From SCRD01 sp046705285 (lineage in GTDB: Bacteria; Acidobacteriota; Terriglobia; UBA7540): 64,000 nucleotides of DNA. The stretch covers positions 1-64,000 of the forward strand of contig JBJKQK010000130.1 of NCBI GenBank assembly GCA_046705285.1. The letters run 5' to 3'. Below the pieces are notes generated by a model. The model was not told the origin of the DNA. It saw only the letters and a program-made list of their open reading frames with translations, and did no database searches. Below, piece by piece: positions 34,990-43,563 of this stretch; positions within the stretch are counted from its first letter, which is position 1, and every line of letters begins with the position of its first letter. Made by a program: the position numbers and the translations under genes.

Positions 34990-36207
34990 CTATGACCGGG
35001 AAGCGTTGATCCGAATATACTCGTGCGTAAGGTCGCAAGTCCACATCCACGCATCGGATTTACCCTGGTGCAGATCAATGCGAATCGCCAACTCGGCATT
35101 TTCAAGTTCCTTTTCCGCAGCTTCTTCGTCGAAGCCCGCATGGACGCCACGACGGCAGAGGTAGAGACCATTCACGCGGACATCCACTTTGGTTGCGTCG
35201 ATGGCCGCGCCGGAGTAACCCGCGGCGCAAACGATTCGGCCCCAGTTGGGATCACTGCCGCAAAGTGCCGTTTTGACCAGCGGCGAATTGGCCACTGCTC
35301 GCGCCACACGTTCGGCGTCAGAAGCGTTGCGCGCGCCGCGCACTTCAATCCGTACGGTCTTCGAAGCGCCTTCGCCATCTTTGACAATCATTTTGGCGAG
35401 TTTCTGGCAAAGTTCCGTCAGCCCCTGCTGGAACTTGTTGCCAGCGGACGTTGCTGGCCGTATGGAAACTCCAGACTGGCCGCTTGCCAGCGCTATGACG
35501 CTGTCGTTGGTGGAAGTATCCCCATCCACCGTGATTCGGTTGAAGGAGGTGTCCACAGCCGCGCGAAGCATTTTTTGGAGCGTAGCCGGTGCAACGGCGG
35601 CATCTGTCGTGATGTAGGCCAGCATGGTAGCCATGTGCGGGTGAATCATGCCGGCGCCCTTGGCAATACCGGCGAGGATGACGGTTTTTCCGCCAATTTT
35701 CGACTGCAAAACGACGGACTTGGGAAAGCTGTCCGTTGTCATGATGGCTCGTGCGGCGTCGGAAGCGTTTTCGACGGAGAGATTTTCCTTCAAGGTCGGA
35801 AGCTGATTCAGAATCAGGTTTACATCCAGCGGCGTTCCGATCACGCCCGTGGATGAGACAAAAACCTCGTGTGGCTTGAAGCCCAGGATGGCGGCGACTT
35901 CCTTTGCAGTTTGCTCAGCCACGTTGAAGCCCGCCCGGCCTGTGCAGGCGTTGGCGTTGCCCGCATTGGCAATGATAGCCCGTGCGCGCCCGCGATTCTT
36001 TTTCAAGTGTCGACGGCACAAAAGCACGGGAGCGGCTGCGGCCCGGTTCGCGGTAAACACGCCGGCGGCGCTTGACCCGGGCACATCGCAAACGATCAGG
36101 GCCAAGTCCAGTGCGCCTTTGGCCTTTTTGATTCCAGCCGCAGCGGCTGCGGCTCGAAATCCCTTGGGGGTGCCAATGCTTCCTTCGACCGCATTCCAAT
36201 TCGGCAT
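34990..36207 (-). CDS. argJ: Bifunctional glutamate N-acetyltransferase / amino-acid acetyltransferase
   Basis: ArgJ transfers acetyl from N-acetylornithine to glutamate in the cyclic arginine pathway. It is a self-cleaving Ntn-like protein: the cut lies before Thr in KGAGMIHPHMATMLAYITTD, giving alpha and beta chains. The 405-aa protein shows VFTANRAAAAPV, IIANAGNANACTGRAG, FVSSTGVIGTPLD, NRITVDGDTSTNDSVIALAS and GSDPNWGRIVCAAGYSG, and ends with THEYIRINA. The ATG at 36207 lies in an AG-rich stretch with AGGAG abutting it and GGAG 11 bases upstream, so spacing is imperfect; the frame is open to 36297. No other arginine gene is adjacent. Confidence 0.96.
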   Translation of the reverse strand: MPNWNAVEGSIGTPKGFRAAAAAAGIKKAKGALDLALIVCDVPGSSAAGVFTANRAAAAPVLLCRRHLKKNRGRARAIIANAGNANACTGRAGFNVAEQTAKEVAAILGFKPHEVFVSSTGVIGTPLDVNLILNQLPTLKENLSVENASDAARAIMTTDSFPKSVVLQSKIGGKTVILAGIAKGAGMIHPHMATMLAYITTDAAVAPATLQKMLRAAVDTSFNRITVDGDTSTNDSVIALASGQSGVSIRPATSAGNKFQQGLTELCQKLAKMIVKDGEGASKTVRIEVRGARNASDAERVARAVANSPLVKTALCGSDPNWGRIVCAAGYSGAAIDATKVDVRVNGLYLCRRGVHAGFDEEAAEKELENAELAIRIDLHQGKSDAWMWTCDLTHEYIRINASRS

Positions 36208-36432
36208 CTCCTGCTCTTCTCCTTCCTTAAAATAGAGCCTCAATGATTTGTCATGAATTCGACAGTTATGCCATCCCACGGCGGCGTATGTAGCCACGTG
36301 GCTGACATGTGGGCATCGAACAGCTCACAGCATTTCCCTGATACCGCCAATGCTGAGGTTCTTTGCGAAAGCCATCCTGAACAAAGCGAATGGGCTCGGA
36401 ATAACACGGCCAAAGCAATTTTCGACGAACCG

Positions 36433-37992
36433 CTATGCAGTCTGTTTCTCGGAGATCGACTTGGCCTGGGTGAACAGCAACAGATAGTCACGCCCGCCGG
36501 CTTTTGAATCTGTTCCCGACATATTGAATCCGCCGAAGGGGTGGCCGCCCACCAGCGCGCCCGTGCATTTGCGATTGAAGTAAAGGTTTCCCACGTGGAA
36601 TCGCTGCGCTGCCTTCTCGATTTTCGCTCGGTTCTTAGTGTAAACGGAACCGGTCAGGCCATATTCGGTGTTGTTGGCGATCTTAAGAGCTTCATCAAAG
36701 TCCGCCGCCCTGAGCACTGCCAGAACAGGTCCGAAAACCTCTTCCTGCGACAGCCGCGCATCAGGAGGAACGTCCGCAATAATGGTGGGTTCAAGGAAAT
36801 GGCCCGGGCCGGAGGCTTGCTTGCCGCCTGTCACGAGGCGACCCTCCTTCTTTCCGACCAGGATGTACTCCTCGATAGACTCCCTGGCCCGCCTGTTGAT
36901 CACCGGGCCCATATAGGTGTCGGGGTCTGCCGGATTCCCAACCTTAATCCTTTCGACACGATCCTTCAGCTTCTCCAGAAAAGCCTCGTAGACCGTTTCC
37001 ACGACGATAGCACGTGAACAGGCTGAGCACTTCTGGCCCTGGTAACCAAAAGCCGAAGCGGTAACGCCCTCGACCGCTGATTCCAGGTCCGTCTCGCTGT
37101 CGACGACAATAGAATCCTTGCCCCCCATCTCTGCAATCACCCGTTTAATCCAGATCTGCCCCGGTTGATGCTTTGCCGCCAGCTCGTTGATGTGCAGGCC
37201 TACTTCCTTCGAGCCGGTAAAGGCAATGAATCGAGTATGGGGATGGGCGACGAGCGCATCGCCCACCGTGGAGCCGGGACCAGGCAGGAAGTTCACGACC
37301 CCTGCCGGCATGCCCGCCTCCTCAAGCGCCTCAAAGAACTTGTAGCCAATCGTAGGCGAGTCGCTCGAAGGCTTGAGCACCACGGTGTTGCCAGCTACAA
37401 TCGAGGCCACTGTCATCCCTGTGAGGATCGCCAGCGGGAAGTTCCATGGGGGAATGACAACCCCGACGCCCAACGGGATGTACTCCAGTCGGTTACGCTC
37501 ACCAGGGACAGGAGTCACTGGCTGGTGGCCGGCGAGGCGCAGCATTTCGCGGGCATAGAACTCGCAAAAATCAATTGCTTCAGCCACATCCGCGTCAGCT
37601 TCAGCCCAGGACTTACCTACTTCATAAACCATCCAGGCGGCATAATGGAACTTTCGATCGCGAAGGATCTTCGCTGTCGAGATCAGGAGATTCACTCGGG
37701 TTTCCGCCGGCGTACGGCTCCAGCTTTCAAAGCTTTCCTCAGCTTTTCGGATGGCTAGGGCCGCGGAGTCGGGATCACCTTTGGAAAACGTGCCAACAAC
37801 CTGGTCCTTGTCTGCAGGATTGTAAGAGTGAAACGTTTCCTCAGTTTCAATTCGCTCCGCGCCGATCACCAACGGGTACTTTCCTCCAAGTTCTCGTCTG
37901 ACGTCCTGAAGGGCCTCCTTCATTCGGCGAAAATACTCAGGATTTCCCTGGAAGTTACTTAAAGGTTCGTTTTTAAAAGATGAAAGTTGCAT
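36433..37992 (-). CDS. L-glutamate gamma-semialdehyde (P5C) dehydrogenase
   Basis: This NAD-dependent aldehyde dehydrogenase oxidises glutamate semialdehyde to glutamate in proline and arginine breakdown. The 519-aa protein has the RocA/PruA-type N-terminal region, PPWNFPLAILTGMTVASIVA, the catalytic Glu in IAEMGGKDSIVV, the nucleophile Cys in GYQGQKCSACSRAIV, QEEVFGPVLAVL, and the C-terminal GGFNMSGTDSKAGGRDYLLL typical of P5C dehydrogenases. The preferred start is the ATG at 37992 with AGGGGG six bases upstream; an earlier ATG at 37998 sits too close to it. No proline dehydrogenase is visible here. Confidence 0.94.
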   Translation of the reverse strand: MQLSSFKNEPLSNFQGNPEYFRRMKEALQDVRRELGGKYPLVIGAERIETEETFHSYNPADKDQVVGTFSKGDPDSAALAIRKAEESFESWSRTPAETRVNLLISTAKILRDRKFHYAAWMVYEVGKSWAEADADVAEAIDFCEFYAREMLRLAGHQPVTPVPGERNRLEYIPLGVGVVIPPWNFPLAILTGMTVASIVAGNTVVLKPSSDSPTIGYKFFEALEEAGMPAGVVNFLPGPGSTVGDALVAHPHTRFIAFTGSKEVGLHINELAAKHQPGQIWIKRVIAEMGGKDSIVVDSETDLESAVEGVTASAFGYQGQKCSACSRAIVVETVYEAFLEKLKDRVERIKVGNPADPDTYMGPVINRRARESIEEYILVGKKEGRLVTGGKQASGPGHFLEPTIIADVPPDARLSQEEVFGPVLAVLRAADFDEALKIANNTEYGLTGSVYTKNRAKIEKAAQRFHVGNLYFNRKCTGALVGGHPFGGFNMSGTDSKAGGRDYLLLFTQAKSISEKQTA

Positions 37993-38293
37993 TTGCATCC
38001 CCCTGTACCATTTGTGAATCGGGTATTATATCGGCATCTGCGAAGGCAAGTAAGGGATATTCAGCAAAGTGCCGGGTTCGGCTGGCAAGAAGGGAAAACA
38101 GGATCCAAAAAGTCGCGAACAGCACTTCACTTGACGAGGACTGCAGGATGGAAGGGGGACAAACCTCGGGGGGCGGTCTGCGACAGTCGATTCGACGGAA
38201 CTCAAGAGGTACGGCTACGCAGAGTGATGTCACTGTAATTTGCCATCGACTGGTCTGAACAGCGTGCAGGTTGGGAACCCCCGCGGGACGGAT
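37993..38293. other. Intergenic region, about 300 bp, no supported gene
   Basis: This lies upstream of the P5C dehydrogenase and downstream of a hypothetical membrane protein, both on the minus strand. No gene, tRNA or clear hairpin is visible. It should carry the dehydrogenase promoter. Confidence 0.4.
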
Positions 38294-38899
38294 TCAGTTG
38301 GGTTCGGCTCGGCCGTGAAAAATCCTTACCAAGTCGATCCGTGTTCCGCCGTCACGTGGGCTGAGTGATACGACCTTGTTTTGTTCGCCGTACTTTATCT
38401 CGAAAACGGTCTTTCCGCTGTGGTCAGTCTGGCTAAAGCTCGTCACCTCACCACCCAGTCGCTGTTTGTAAAACTCACGAACTTTATCAAGGGGATCGGG
38501 GGTGTTGAATTTTGCCACTGCAATGCGAAGGTTCAGCCGGTCTGGCAGATCGAAGGCGAGGGAAACGGAGTCGTTTTCATGAGAATCTGTTACTCGGGTC
38601 GCGCCGGGATAAACGGGTAGACCGAGCTGAAGGCCGCGGACATTCTCCTCCTTGGAGACCTTGAAATCGCCCACCGGCGTGTTCACCGTTACCACTTTCC
38701 TGTCGGGACTGCTCTCGGTGACTTTGACGTGCACGCTATGGGAAAGGATGCGTAGCCCGAACCAGACCATGAAGATGCCCGAGGCAATGATGAATCCGAT
38801 GAGGAGCACTATGGCCCACACAATATGCCGGTCTGGCCGCATACGAGAAGGCTCGACGGGCGGCGGGGAAGAACCCAAGGCGATCTCCTTTCCTAGCAA
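38294..38899 (-). CDS. Hypothetical membrane-anchored protein
   Basis: A 201-aa protein with a Pro-rich cytosolic start, one membrane helix near residues 27-52 (IVWAIVLLIGFIIASGIFMV), and a soluble outer domain. The outer part (PVYPGATRVTDSHEN then DPLDKVREFYKQRLGGEVTS) resembles small domains in which a 'YPGA' motif precedes a helix-strand pair, seen in several hypothetical proteins of the same lineage. GGAGA precedes the ATG. Nothing indicates an enzymatic site. It is likely a periplasmic domain tethered to the inner membrane; function unknown. Confidence 0.68.
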   Translation of the reverse strand: MLGKEIALGSSPPPVEPSRMRPDRHIVWAIVLLIGFIIASGIFMVWFGLRILSHSVHVKVTESSPDRKVVTVNTPVGDFKVSKEENVRGLQLGLPVYPGATRVTDSHENDSVSLAFDLPDRLNLRIAVAKFNTPDPLDKVREFYKQRLGGEVTSFSQTDHSGKTVFEIKYGEQNKVVSLSPRDGGTRIDLVRIFHGRAEPN

Positions 38900-39170
38900 A
38901 GCATTCTATCGCAGCTATCGCGAGTATCGAGAACAGATTTCCTTCGCTCTATCTCTTAATACGCTTCACCTTCCAGGAGAGTTCCCTGGAAAACTCTTGT
39001 AATACGGGGGCCGCTTTCCAGCCTTGCCGTCTCACCGGCCGGTTCGAGAGGAATCCGGCCGACAAGTCGCGCATGTTCCACCGCAAAGGGATTCGCAAAC
39101 CTTGAGGAGGCACCTCGCCAATGTTATCCTGAACGGTCATCTAACATCAGGAAAGCGGAGGCGAAAAAGA

Positions 39171-40157
39171 ATGCAATATCGGAAACTGGGTCACAGCTCG
39201 TTTTCATTGTCAGCCATGGGGTTGGGTTGCATGGGAATGTCCGAGTTCTATGGATCCCGGAACGATCAGGAATCGATTGATGTCATCCACCGTGCCCTGG
39301 ACCTGGAAATGAATTTCCTCGATACGGCCGACGTTTATGGCAGGGGACACAACGAAGAACTGGTCGGCAAGGCCATTCGAGACCGCCGGGACCAGGTCAT
39401 ACTGGCCACCAAGTTTGGGAACCAGAGAGACGAGGCCGGAAACTTCGTCGGAATCAGTGGCCGGCCAGAGTATGTCCGGCAGGCGTGCGACGCAAGCCTG
39501 AAGCGCCTTAGAATCGATACGATCGATTTGTATTACCAGCACCGCGTTGACACCAAGGTGCCCATCGAAGAGACGGTGGGAGCCATGTCCCGGCTAGTGG
39601 AAGAGGGCAAGATCCGCTGCCTGGGACTTTCAGAGGCTGCGCCTGCAACCATCCGCCGTGCGCACAAGACCTATCCGATCAGCGCACTGCAAACCGAATA
39701 CTCCCTTTGGAGCCGCGATCCCGAAGATGAGTTGATCCCTCTTTGTCGGGAACTTGGAATCACCTTTGTGCCTTACAGCCCGCTCGGCCGGGGCTTCCTT
39801 ACCGGCAAGATCAAGAGTTCCGGTGACCTTGAGCCGGGTGACTGGCGCCTCATGAGTCCTAGGTTCCAGGGAGACAACTTTCAGCGCAATCTCGACCTGG
39901 TGAAGCACATTGAAGAGATGGCTGCGGAGAAAAAGTGCAAGCCTTCGCAACTGGCGTTGGCCTGGGTCCTGGCTCAGGGCGAGGACATGATTCCCATTCC
40001 GGGAAGCAGCCGCATCTCGCACCTCGAAGAGAACCTGGCAGCGCTGGACATCAGCCTCAGCCCGGACGAGCTTGAGCGGATCGACGAAGTTGCTCCCAAG
40101 GGTGTTGCCGCTGGCGACCGCTACCCAGAACGCGCAATGAAAGTCGTCGACCGCTAA
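39171..40157 (+). CDS. Aldo/keto reductase
   Basis: A 328-aa NADPH-dependent oxidoreductase of the AKR superfamily (similar to AKR13/YajO-like groups). It has YRKLGHSSFSLSAMGLGCMG, FLDTADVYGRGHNEELVGKA with the catalytic Asp and Tyr, VILATKFG (Lys), DLYYQHRVDTKVPIEETVGA (His), and a C-terminal cofactor segment PIPGSSRISHLEENLAALDI. The substrate is unknown. The ATG at 39171 has GCGGAGG eight bases upstream; the longer open frame from 39024 gives a non-family N-terminus and is not used. It converges on the acyl-CoA dehydrogenase gene. Confidence 0.93.
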   Translation: MQYRKLGHSSFSLSAMGLGCMGMSEFYGSRNDQESIDVIHRALDLEMNFLDTADVYGRGHNEELVGKAIRDRRDQVILATKFGNQRDEAGNFVGISGRPEYVRQACDASLKRLRIDTIDLYYQHRVDTKVPIEETVGAMSRLVEEGKIRCLGLSEAAPATIRRAHKTYPISALQTEYSLWSRDPEDELIPLCRELGITFVPYSPLGRGFLTGKIKSSGDLEPGDWRLMSPRFQGDNFQRNLDLVKHIEEMAAEKKCKPSQLALAWVLAQGEDMIPIPGSSRISHLEENLAALDISLSPDELERIDEVAPKGVAAGDRYPERAMKVVDR

Positions 40158-40181
40158 TTCGTGGTGAGCTGAGCGCCTCTC

Positions 40182-41351
40182 TCATTTGTACGCGGCAATG
40201 CCGGTGGCGCGCTCGCCGATGATCAGCGTGTGGATATTATTCGTACCTTCGTAAGTAAATACTGATTCCAGGTTGCACATGTGGCGGAAGACGGGATGGT
40301 CGTCGCCCACGCCGGTCGCGCCCAGGATGTCTCGAGCGGTACGTGCAGCGTCGAGGGCGATTTTGGCGTTGTTCCGTTTCAACATGGATACGTGCGCGTG
40401 GTCGGCGCGGCCAAGATCCTTTAAACGGCCCACGTGGAGCGCCAGCAACTGCGCCTTCGTGATCTCGGTAATCATCTCTGCAAACTGGGCCTGGATCAAC
40501 TGGTGTGAGGCGATGGGCTTGTCGTCGAACTGTTTGCGGACCTTCGCGTATTCCAGGGCTTCGTTGTAACAGGCCATCGCAGCGCCGATCGCTCCCCAGC
40601 CGATCCCGTAGCGCGCTTGGGTAAGGCAATCGAGAGCGGCTTTCAAACCCTGCGCTCCCGGCAGCATATTTGCGGCTGGAACCCGTACTTCCTGGAGCGA
40701 AAGCGATGACGTCACCGAAGCGCGCAGCGACATCTTACCTTTGATGTCTTTGGCGGTGAAGCCTGCTGTGCCCTTTTCCACCAGGAATCCGCGAACCCCT
40801 TCCGGCGTCCGCGCCCAGATCAGAGCGACGTCAGCAATGGTGCCGTTGGTGATCCAGGTTTTTTCACCGTTCAGGATGTATTCACCGCCGTCCTTCAAGG
40901 CGCGGCTTCGCATCGCGGCCGGATTCGATCCGAAATCGGGCTCCGTCAGGCCAAAGCATCCCACCGCTTTACCCTGTTGCAGCGCGGGAAGCCAGCGCTG
41001 CTTCTGCTCTTCGGAACCAAATGCGTGGATGGGATGCATCACCAGTGACGTTTGGACGGAAACAAAGCTGCGGAGTCCGCTGTCGGCGCGTTCCAGTTCC
41101 TGCATGATCAGGCCATATTGCACGTTGGACATCTCCGTGCAGCCGTAGCCGCTGAGGTTGGCTCCCAGGAAACCCAGTTCTCCCATCGTGGGTACCAGGT
41201 GCAGAGGGAATTTGCCTTCGCGATACCAATCCTCGATGCGCGGCATCACTTCCTGGTCGGCAAACTCGCGGACCGTCTGCCGGACAAGCCTTTCCTCATC
41301 GCTCAGCGAGGAATCGATTTCCATGAAGTCAACGCCGTTGAATGGAAACAT
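40182..41351 (-). CDS. Acyl-CoA dehydrogenase, glutaryl-CoA dehydrogenase-like
   Basis: A 389-aa FAD flavoprotein. Motifs include GCFGLTEPDFGSNPAAMRSR, NGEKTWITNGTIADVALIWA, LTQARYGIGWGAIGAAMACY and the C-terminal FTYEGTNNIHTLIIGERATG, whose Glu is the catalytic base placed as in glutaryl-CoA dehydrogenase. Glutaryl-CoA dehydrogenase oxidises and decarboxylates glutaryl-CoA from lysine and tryptophan breakdown to crotonyl-CoA. Overall length and the early segment FSLNGVDFMEID-like pattern fit that subgroup, but other short-branched substrates are possible. The ATG at 41351 has AGGAGAA eight bases upstream. It stands alone. Confidence 0.88.
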   Translation of the reverse strand: MFPFNGVDFMEIDSSLSDEERLVRQTVREFADQEVMPRIEDWYREGKFPLHLVPTMGELGFLGANLSGYGCTEMSNVQYGLIMQELERADSGLRSFVSVQTSLVMHPIHAFGSEEQKQRWLPALQQGKAVGCFGLTEPDFGSNPAAMRSRALKDGGEYILNGEKTWITNGTIADVALIWARTPEGVRGFLVEKGTAGFTAKDIKGKMSLRASVTSSLSLQEVRVPAANMLPGAQGLKAALDCLTQARYGIGWGAIGAAMACYNEALEYAKVRKQFDDKPIASHQLIQAQFAEMITEITKAQLLALHVGRLKDLGRADHAHVSMLKRNNAKIALDAARTARDILGATGVGDDHPVFRHMCNLESVFTYEGTNNIHTLIIGERATGIAAYK

Positions 41352-41664
41352 GGTTGTTCTCCTGACGCGGCGGCTTGGACTGACTCTGTATTGCCGCATC
41401 GTTGGGGGTCCGGGTCATCTTCAGAATTTAACACAGACGGCACAGAAGGGATTTGAAGCGATTCCGTGCTGTTTTTTCTCTGTGTCGCCCGTGGCCGAAA
41501 GGCATCAGTACAGAGATCGCAGAGGGAGGTCCTCCGTGCCCTTTGTGTTAAAGTCCTGGGCTGAGCACGGCCTTATTCTTATTGTGACATTGCGACCTTC
41601 CGATTTTACCCGCGAAACTCTGCCCATCCACATTGATTCCCAACTTCATCTTATAATGCCAATT
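41352..41664. other. Intergenic region, 313 bp, upstream of selD
   Basis: No gene is supported. It contains degenerate copies of a cacagagg-type low-complexity repeat, of a kind often seen in intergenic DNA (about 41428-41555), then the selD promoter region. A frame running into the selD start is open but is only the upstream extension of selD. Confidence 0.45.
41652..41657 (+). promoter_or_regulatory. Consensus -10 element (TATAAT) of selD
   Basis: A perfect TATAAT lies seven bases before the selD ATG at 41665, so transcription should start at about 41664-41665 and the mRNA would be leaderless. No convincing -35 is found at the usual distance (CACATT at 41629-41634). Confidence 0.4.
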
Positions 41665-42705
41665 ATGGATGACAGAACGCGATTGACCGCGATGGTCAAG
41701 GCAGCGGGTTGAGCGGCCAAGTTGAGTCCAAGTATTTTGGACTCGCTCCTGGCCAAGCTGCCGAGACAATCTGACCCCAACGTCCTGATCGGCTTCGACT
41801 CTGCCGACGACGCGGGTGTGTATCTGGTCGCGCCCGACCTCGCGCTGGTGCAGACGGTCGATTTCTTCACCCCCATTGTGGACGATCCCTGGACATTTGG
41901 CGAGATCGCCGCCACCAACGCTCTCAGCGACGTTTACGCCATGGGCGGGCGGCCGGTTTCCGCGCTTTCGATTGTGGGTTTTCCCAACACGGGCCGTGAC
42001 TTGAACATTCTTGAAAAGATTATGCAGGGCGGCTTGGCCAAGATGCAGGAGGCGGGCTGTTCGGTGATCGGCGGGCATTCCATCGGCGACGAGGAGATGA
42101 AGTTCGGCTACGCGGTCACCGGGGTGGTGGATCCCAAACGGGTGCTGGCCAACCGCGGCGCCCGGCCGGGCGACCGCCTGATCCTGACCAAGCTCCTTGG
42201 CACCGGCATCGTTGCCACGGCGTTGAAAAAGCAGAAGGCGAGCGAAGCGTCTGTCAAAGCTTCCATTGAATCCATGCGAACCCTGAATCGTACGGCCAGC
42301 GAGGTAGCGCGCGAATTTGACGTTCACGCCGCTACCGACGTCACGGGTTTCGGCCTGCTGGGCCACGCGCGCAGCATGGCCATCGCCAGCGGCGTCAGCC
42401 TCGTATTTCAGCATCGTCAAATCGAGTTCTTTCCCGGCGCGGTTGATTGTTCGCGAGGGGGTTACATACCCGGCGGCCTGAAAAACAATGTGAAGTTCCT
42501 GGCCGGCTGCGTGGATTTTGACCCGAAGATTCCGCAGGAGATCCGCAACCTGCTTTATGACCCTCAAACCTCCGGCGGGCTGCTTCTGGTGGTGAGTGAA
42601 AAAGATTCCCTGGCGCTGACTGGCAAGCTGCGCGAGCGGGGTGTTCCCGCCCAGCAGGTTGGCAGGGTTATTGAAAAAGTCAGCCCCCTGCTTCGGGTGG
42701 AATAA
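41665..42705 (+). CDS. selD: Selenide, water dikinase, a selenoprotein with in-frame UGA (Sec)
   Basis: SelD makes selenophosphate from selenide and ATP for selenocysteine and selenouridine synthesis. Reading from the ATG at 41665, codon 16 is TGA (41710-41712), giving MVKAAG-Sec-AAKLSPSILD, the family active-site pattern (G-C/U-x-x-K). Reading through gives 346 aa with LIGFDSADDAGVYLVAPDLA, DFFTPIVDDPWTFGEIAATN, GGHSIGDEEMKFGYAVTG and LLYDPQTSGGLLLVVS, as in normal SelD. A SECIS hairpin directly follows the TGA. A start after the stop (TTG 41722) would remove the catalytic residue, so read-through is far more likely. No selA, selB or tRNA-Sec is in the window. Confidence 0.95.
41715..41754 (+). 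promoter_or_regulatory. Bacterial SECIS element in selD
   Basis: Just after the TGA the mRNA folds into an outer stem GGCCA/TGGCC (41715-41719 with 41750-41754) and a perfect 8-bp upper stem GAGTCCAA/TTGGACTC (41724-41731 with 41737-41744) closing a five-base loop GTATT. The loop lies about 20 bases after the UGA and begins with G-U, as in bacterial SECIS hairpins bound by SelB. Confidence 0.88.
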
Positions 42706-42755
42706 GCCGCCAGGAAAGTTTGCGCCAGTTCTGAAACTCGGGCTAAGATGACCGC

Positions 42756-43433
42756 ATGCTGAAGAAGTTATCAATGCAGGCGAAGGTCGCCATCGGGATT
42801 ATCGTGATCGGTGGAGCGGCGATCCTGACCGAATATGTCCTGGTCAAATGGTATCCCTATTACGAAGGGACCAGAGCCAACAAGGCCCTCCAGCTTCTTC
42901 CTTACCAGAACAAGACTCTGGGAATCGACATGAAGGTTGCCAAGTGTATTTACGGCAAGGTGGAGGATTTTCCCGGAGGCGTCAAGATCTATCGTTCCCA
43001 CCTTTTCAGCAAGGGACCGCAGCTGATCATTACTTCACAGCCTAATCCGGACAATTCAGACACGTTCTCGCCACAACTTCTGGCCAAGTGGGAGACAACC
43101 GGGACCTACCAGAATATTCCCGGCTATCAGTTTGACCACACTAAGATCGAGGGCCGCGATGCCGCTCTGATCTGGCAGTCTTCCGAACATGCCAAAGTCC
43201 TGCCGGCCATCAGTTTCAGCTCAAACGTGGGAAGCCCTGACCTGCTGACAGCCCATATCATTTCGCCGGACCACATTATTCAGGCTAATTGCAAAGCCGG
43301 CTCCGGCGACAAATCATTGGATATGAAGGCGTGCGAGGAAAGTATCAACACAATTAAGGTGAGTGGACCCCCACCCAAGGAAAAGCCATCGCCTGGAGTT
43401 CTTGAACTGAAGAACGTCAAACCGATTAAATAG
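42756..43433 (+). CDS. Hypothetical membrane-anchored protein
   Basis: A 225-aa protein with one N-terminal membrane helix (VAIGIIVIGGAAILTEYVL) and a soluble outer domain of about 190 residues. The soluble part has MKVAKCIYGKVEDFPGGVKI, an aromatic 'NIPGYQFDHTKIEGRDAAL' segment and a Pro/Lys-rich C-terminus (PPPKEKPSPG). Three cysteines are present (C63, C186 and C196 approximately), so disulfides in the periplasm are possible. It follows selD by 50 bases on the same strand, but a functional link is not evident. I do not recognise the family. Confidence 0.65.
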   Translation: MLKKLSMQAKVAIGIIVIGGAAILTEYVLVKWYPYYEGTRANKALQLLPYQNKTLGIDMKVAKCIYGKVEDFPGGVKIYRSHLFSKGPQLIITSQPNPDNSDTFSPQLLAKWETTGTYQNIPGYQFDHTKIEGRDAALIWQSSEHAKVLPAISFSSNVGSPDLLTAHIISPDHIIQANCKAGSGDKSLDMKACEESINTIKVSGPPPKEKPSPGVLELKNVKPIK

Positions 43434-43563
43434 GTACCTAGAACCTTTCTTACAACGATTCGTCAGGCTTCCTGCGGCGCGGGACCTTCTGTCAGACTCA
43501 ATAATACGTACTGCGGGTCCAATAAAGATTCATCCCCACACACTCGAGCCCTCGCATAACGAC

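Noticed and set aside
36240..36491. Small minus-strand frame between argJ and the P5C dehydrogenase
   Set aside because: Overlaps the dehydrogenase end and intergenic DNA; no motif.
39037..39060. GGCCGG/CCGGCC inverted repeat that looked like a tRNA arm
   Set aside because: No cloverleaf can be drawn around it.
39024..39170. N-terminal extension of the aldo/keto reductase
   Set aside because: Arg/His-rich, non-family; a proper ribosome site precedes ATG 39171.
41158..41712. 184-codon plus-strand frame ending at TGA before selD
   Set aside because: It only extends the selD frame upstream; the TGA is read as Sec and the real start is ATG 41665 (see selD).
41722..42705. SelD starting at TTG 41722
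   Set aside because: It removes the catalytic Sec/Lys segment. The perfect SECIS hairpin after the TGA favours read-through from 41665.
41548..42774. 408-codon minus-strand frame antisense to selD
   Set aside because: Mirror of GC-rich coding DNA; no motif, no ribosome site, fully overlapped by a certain gene.
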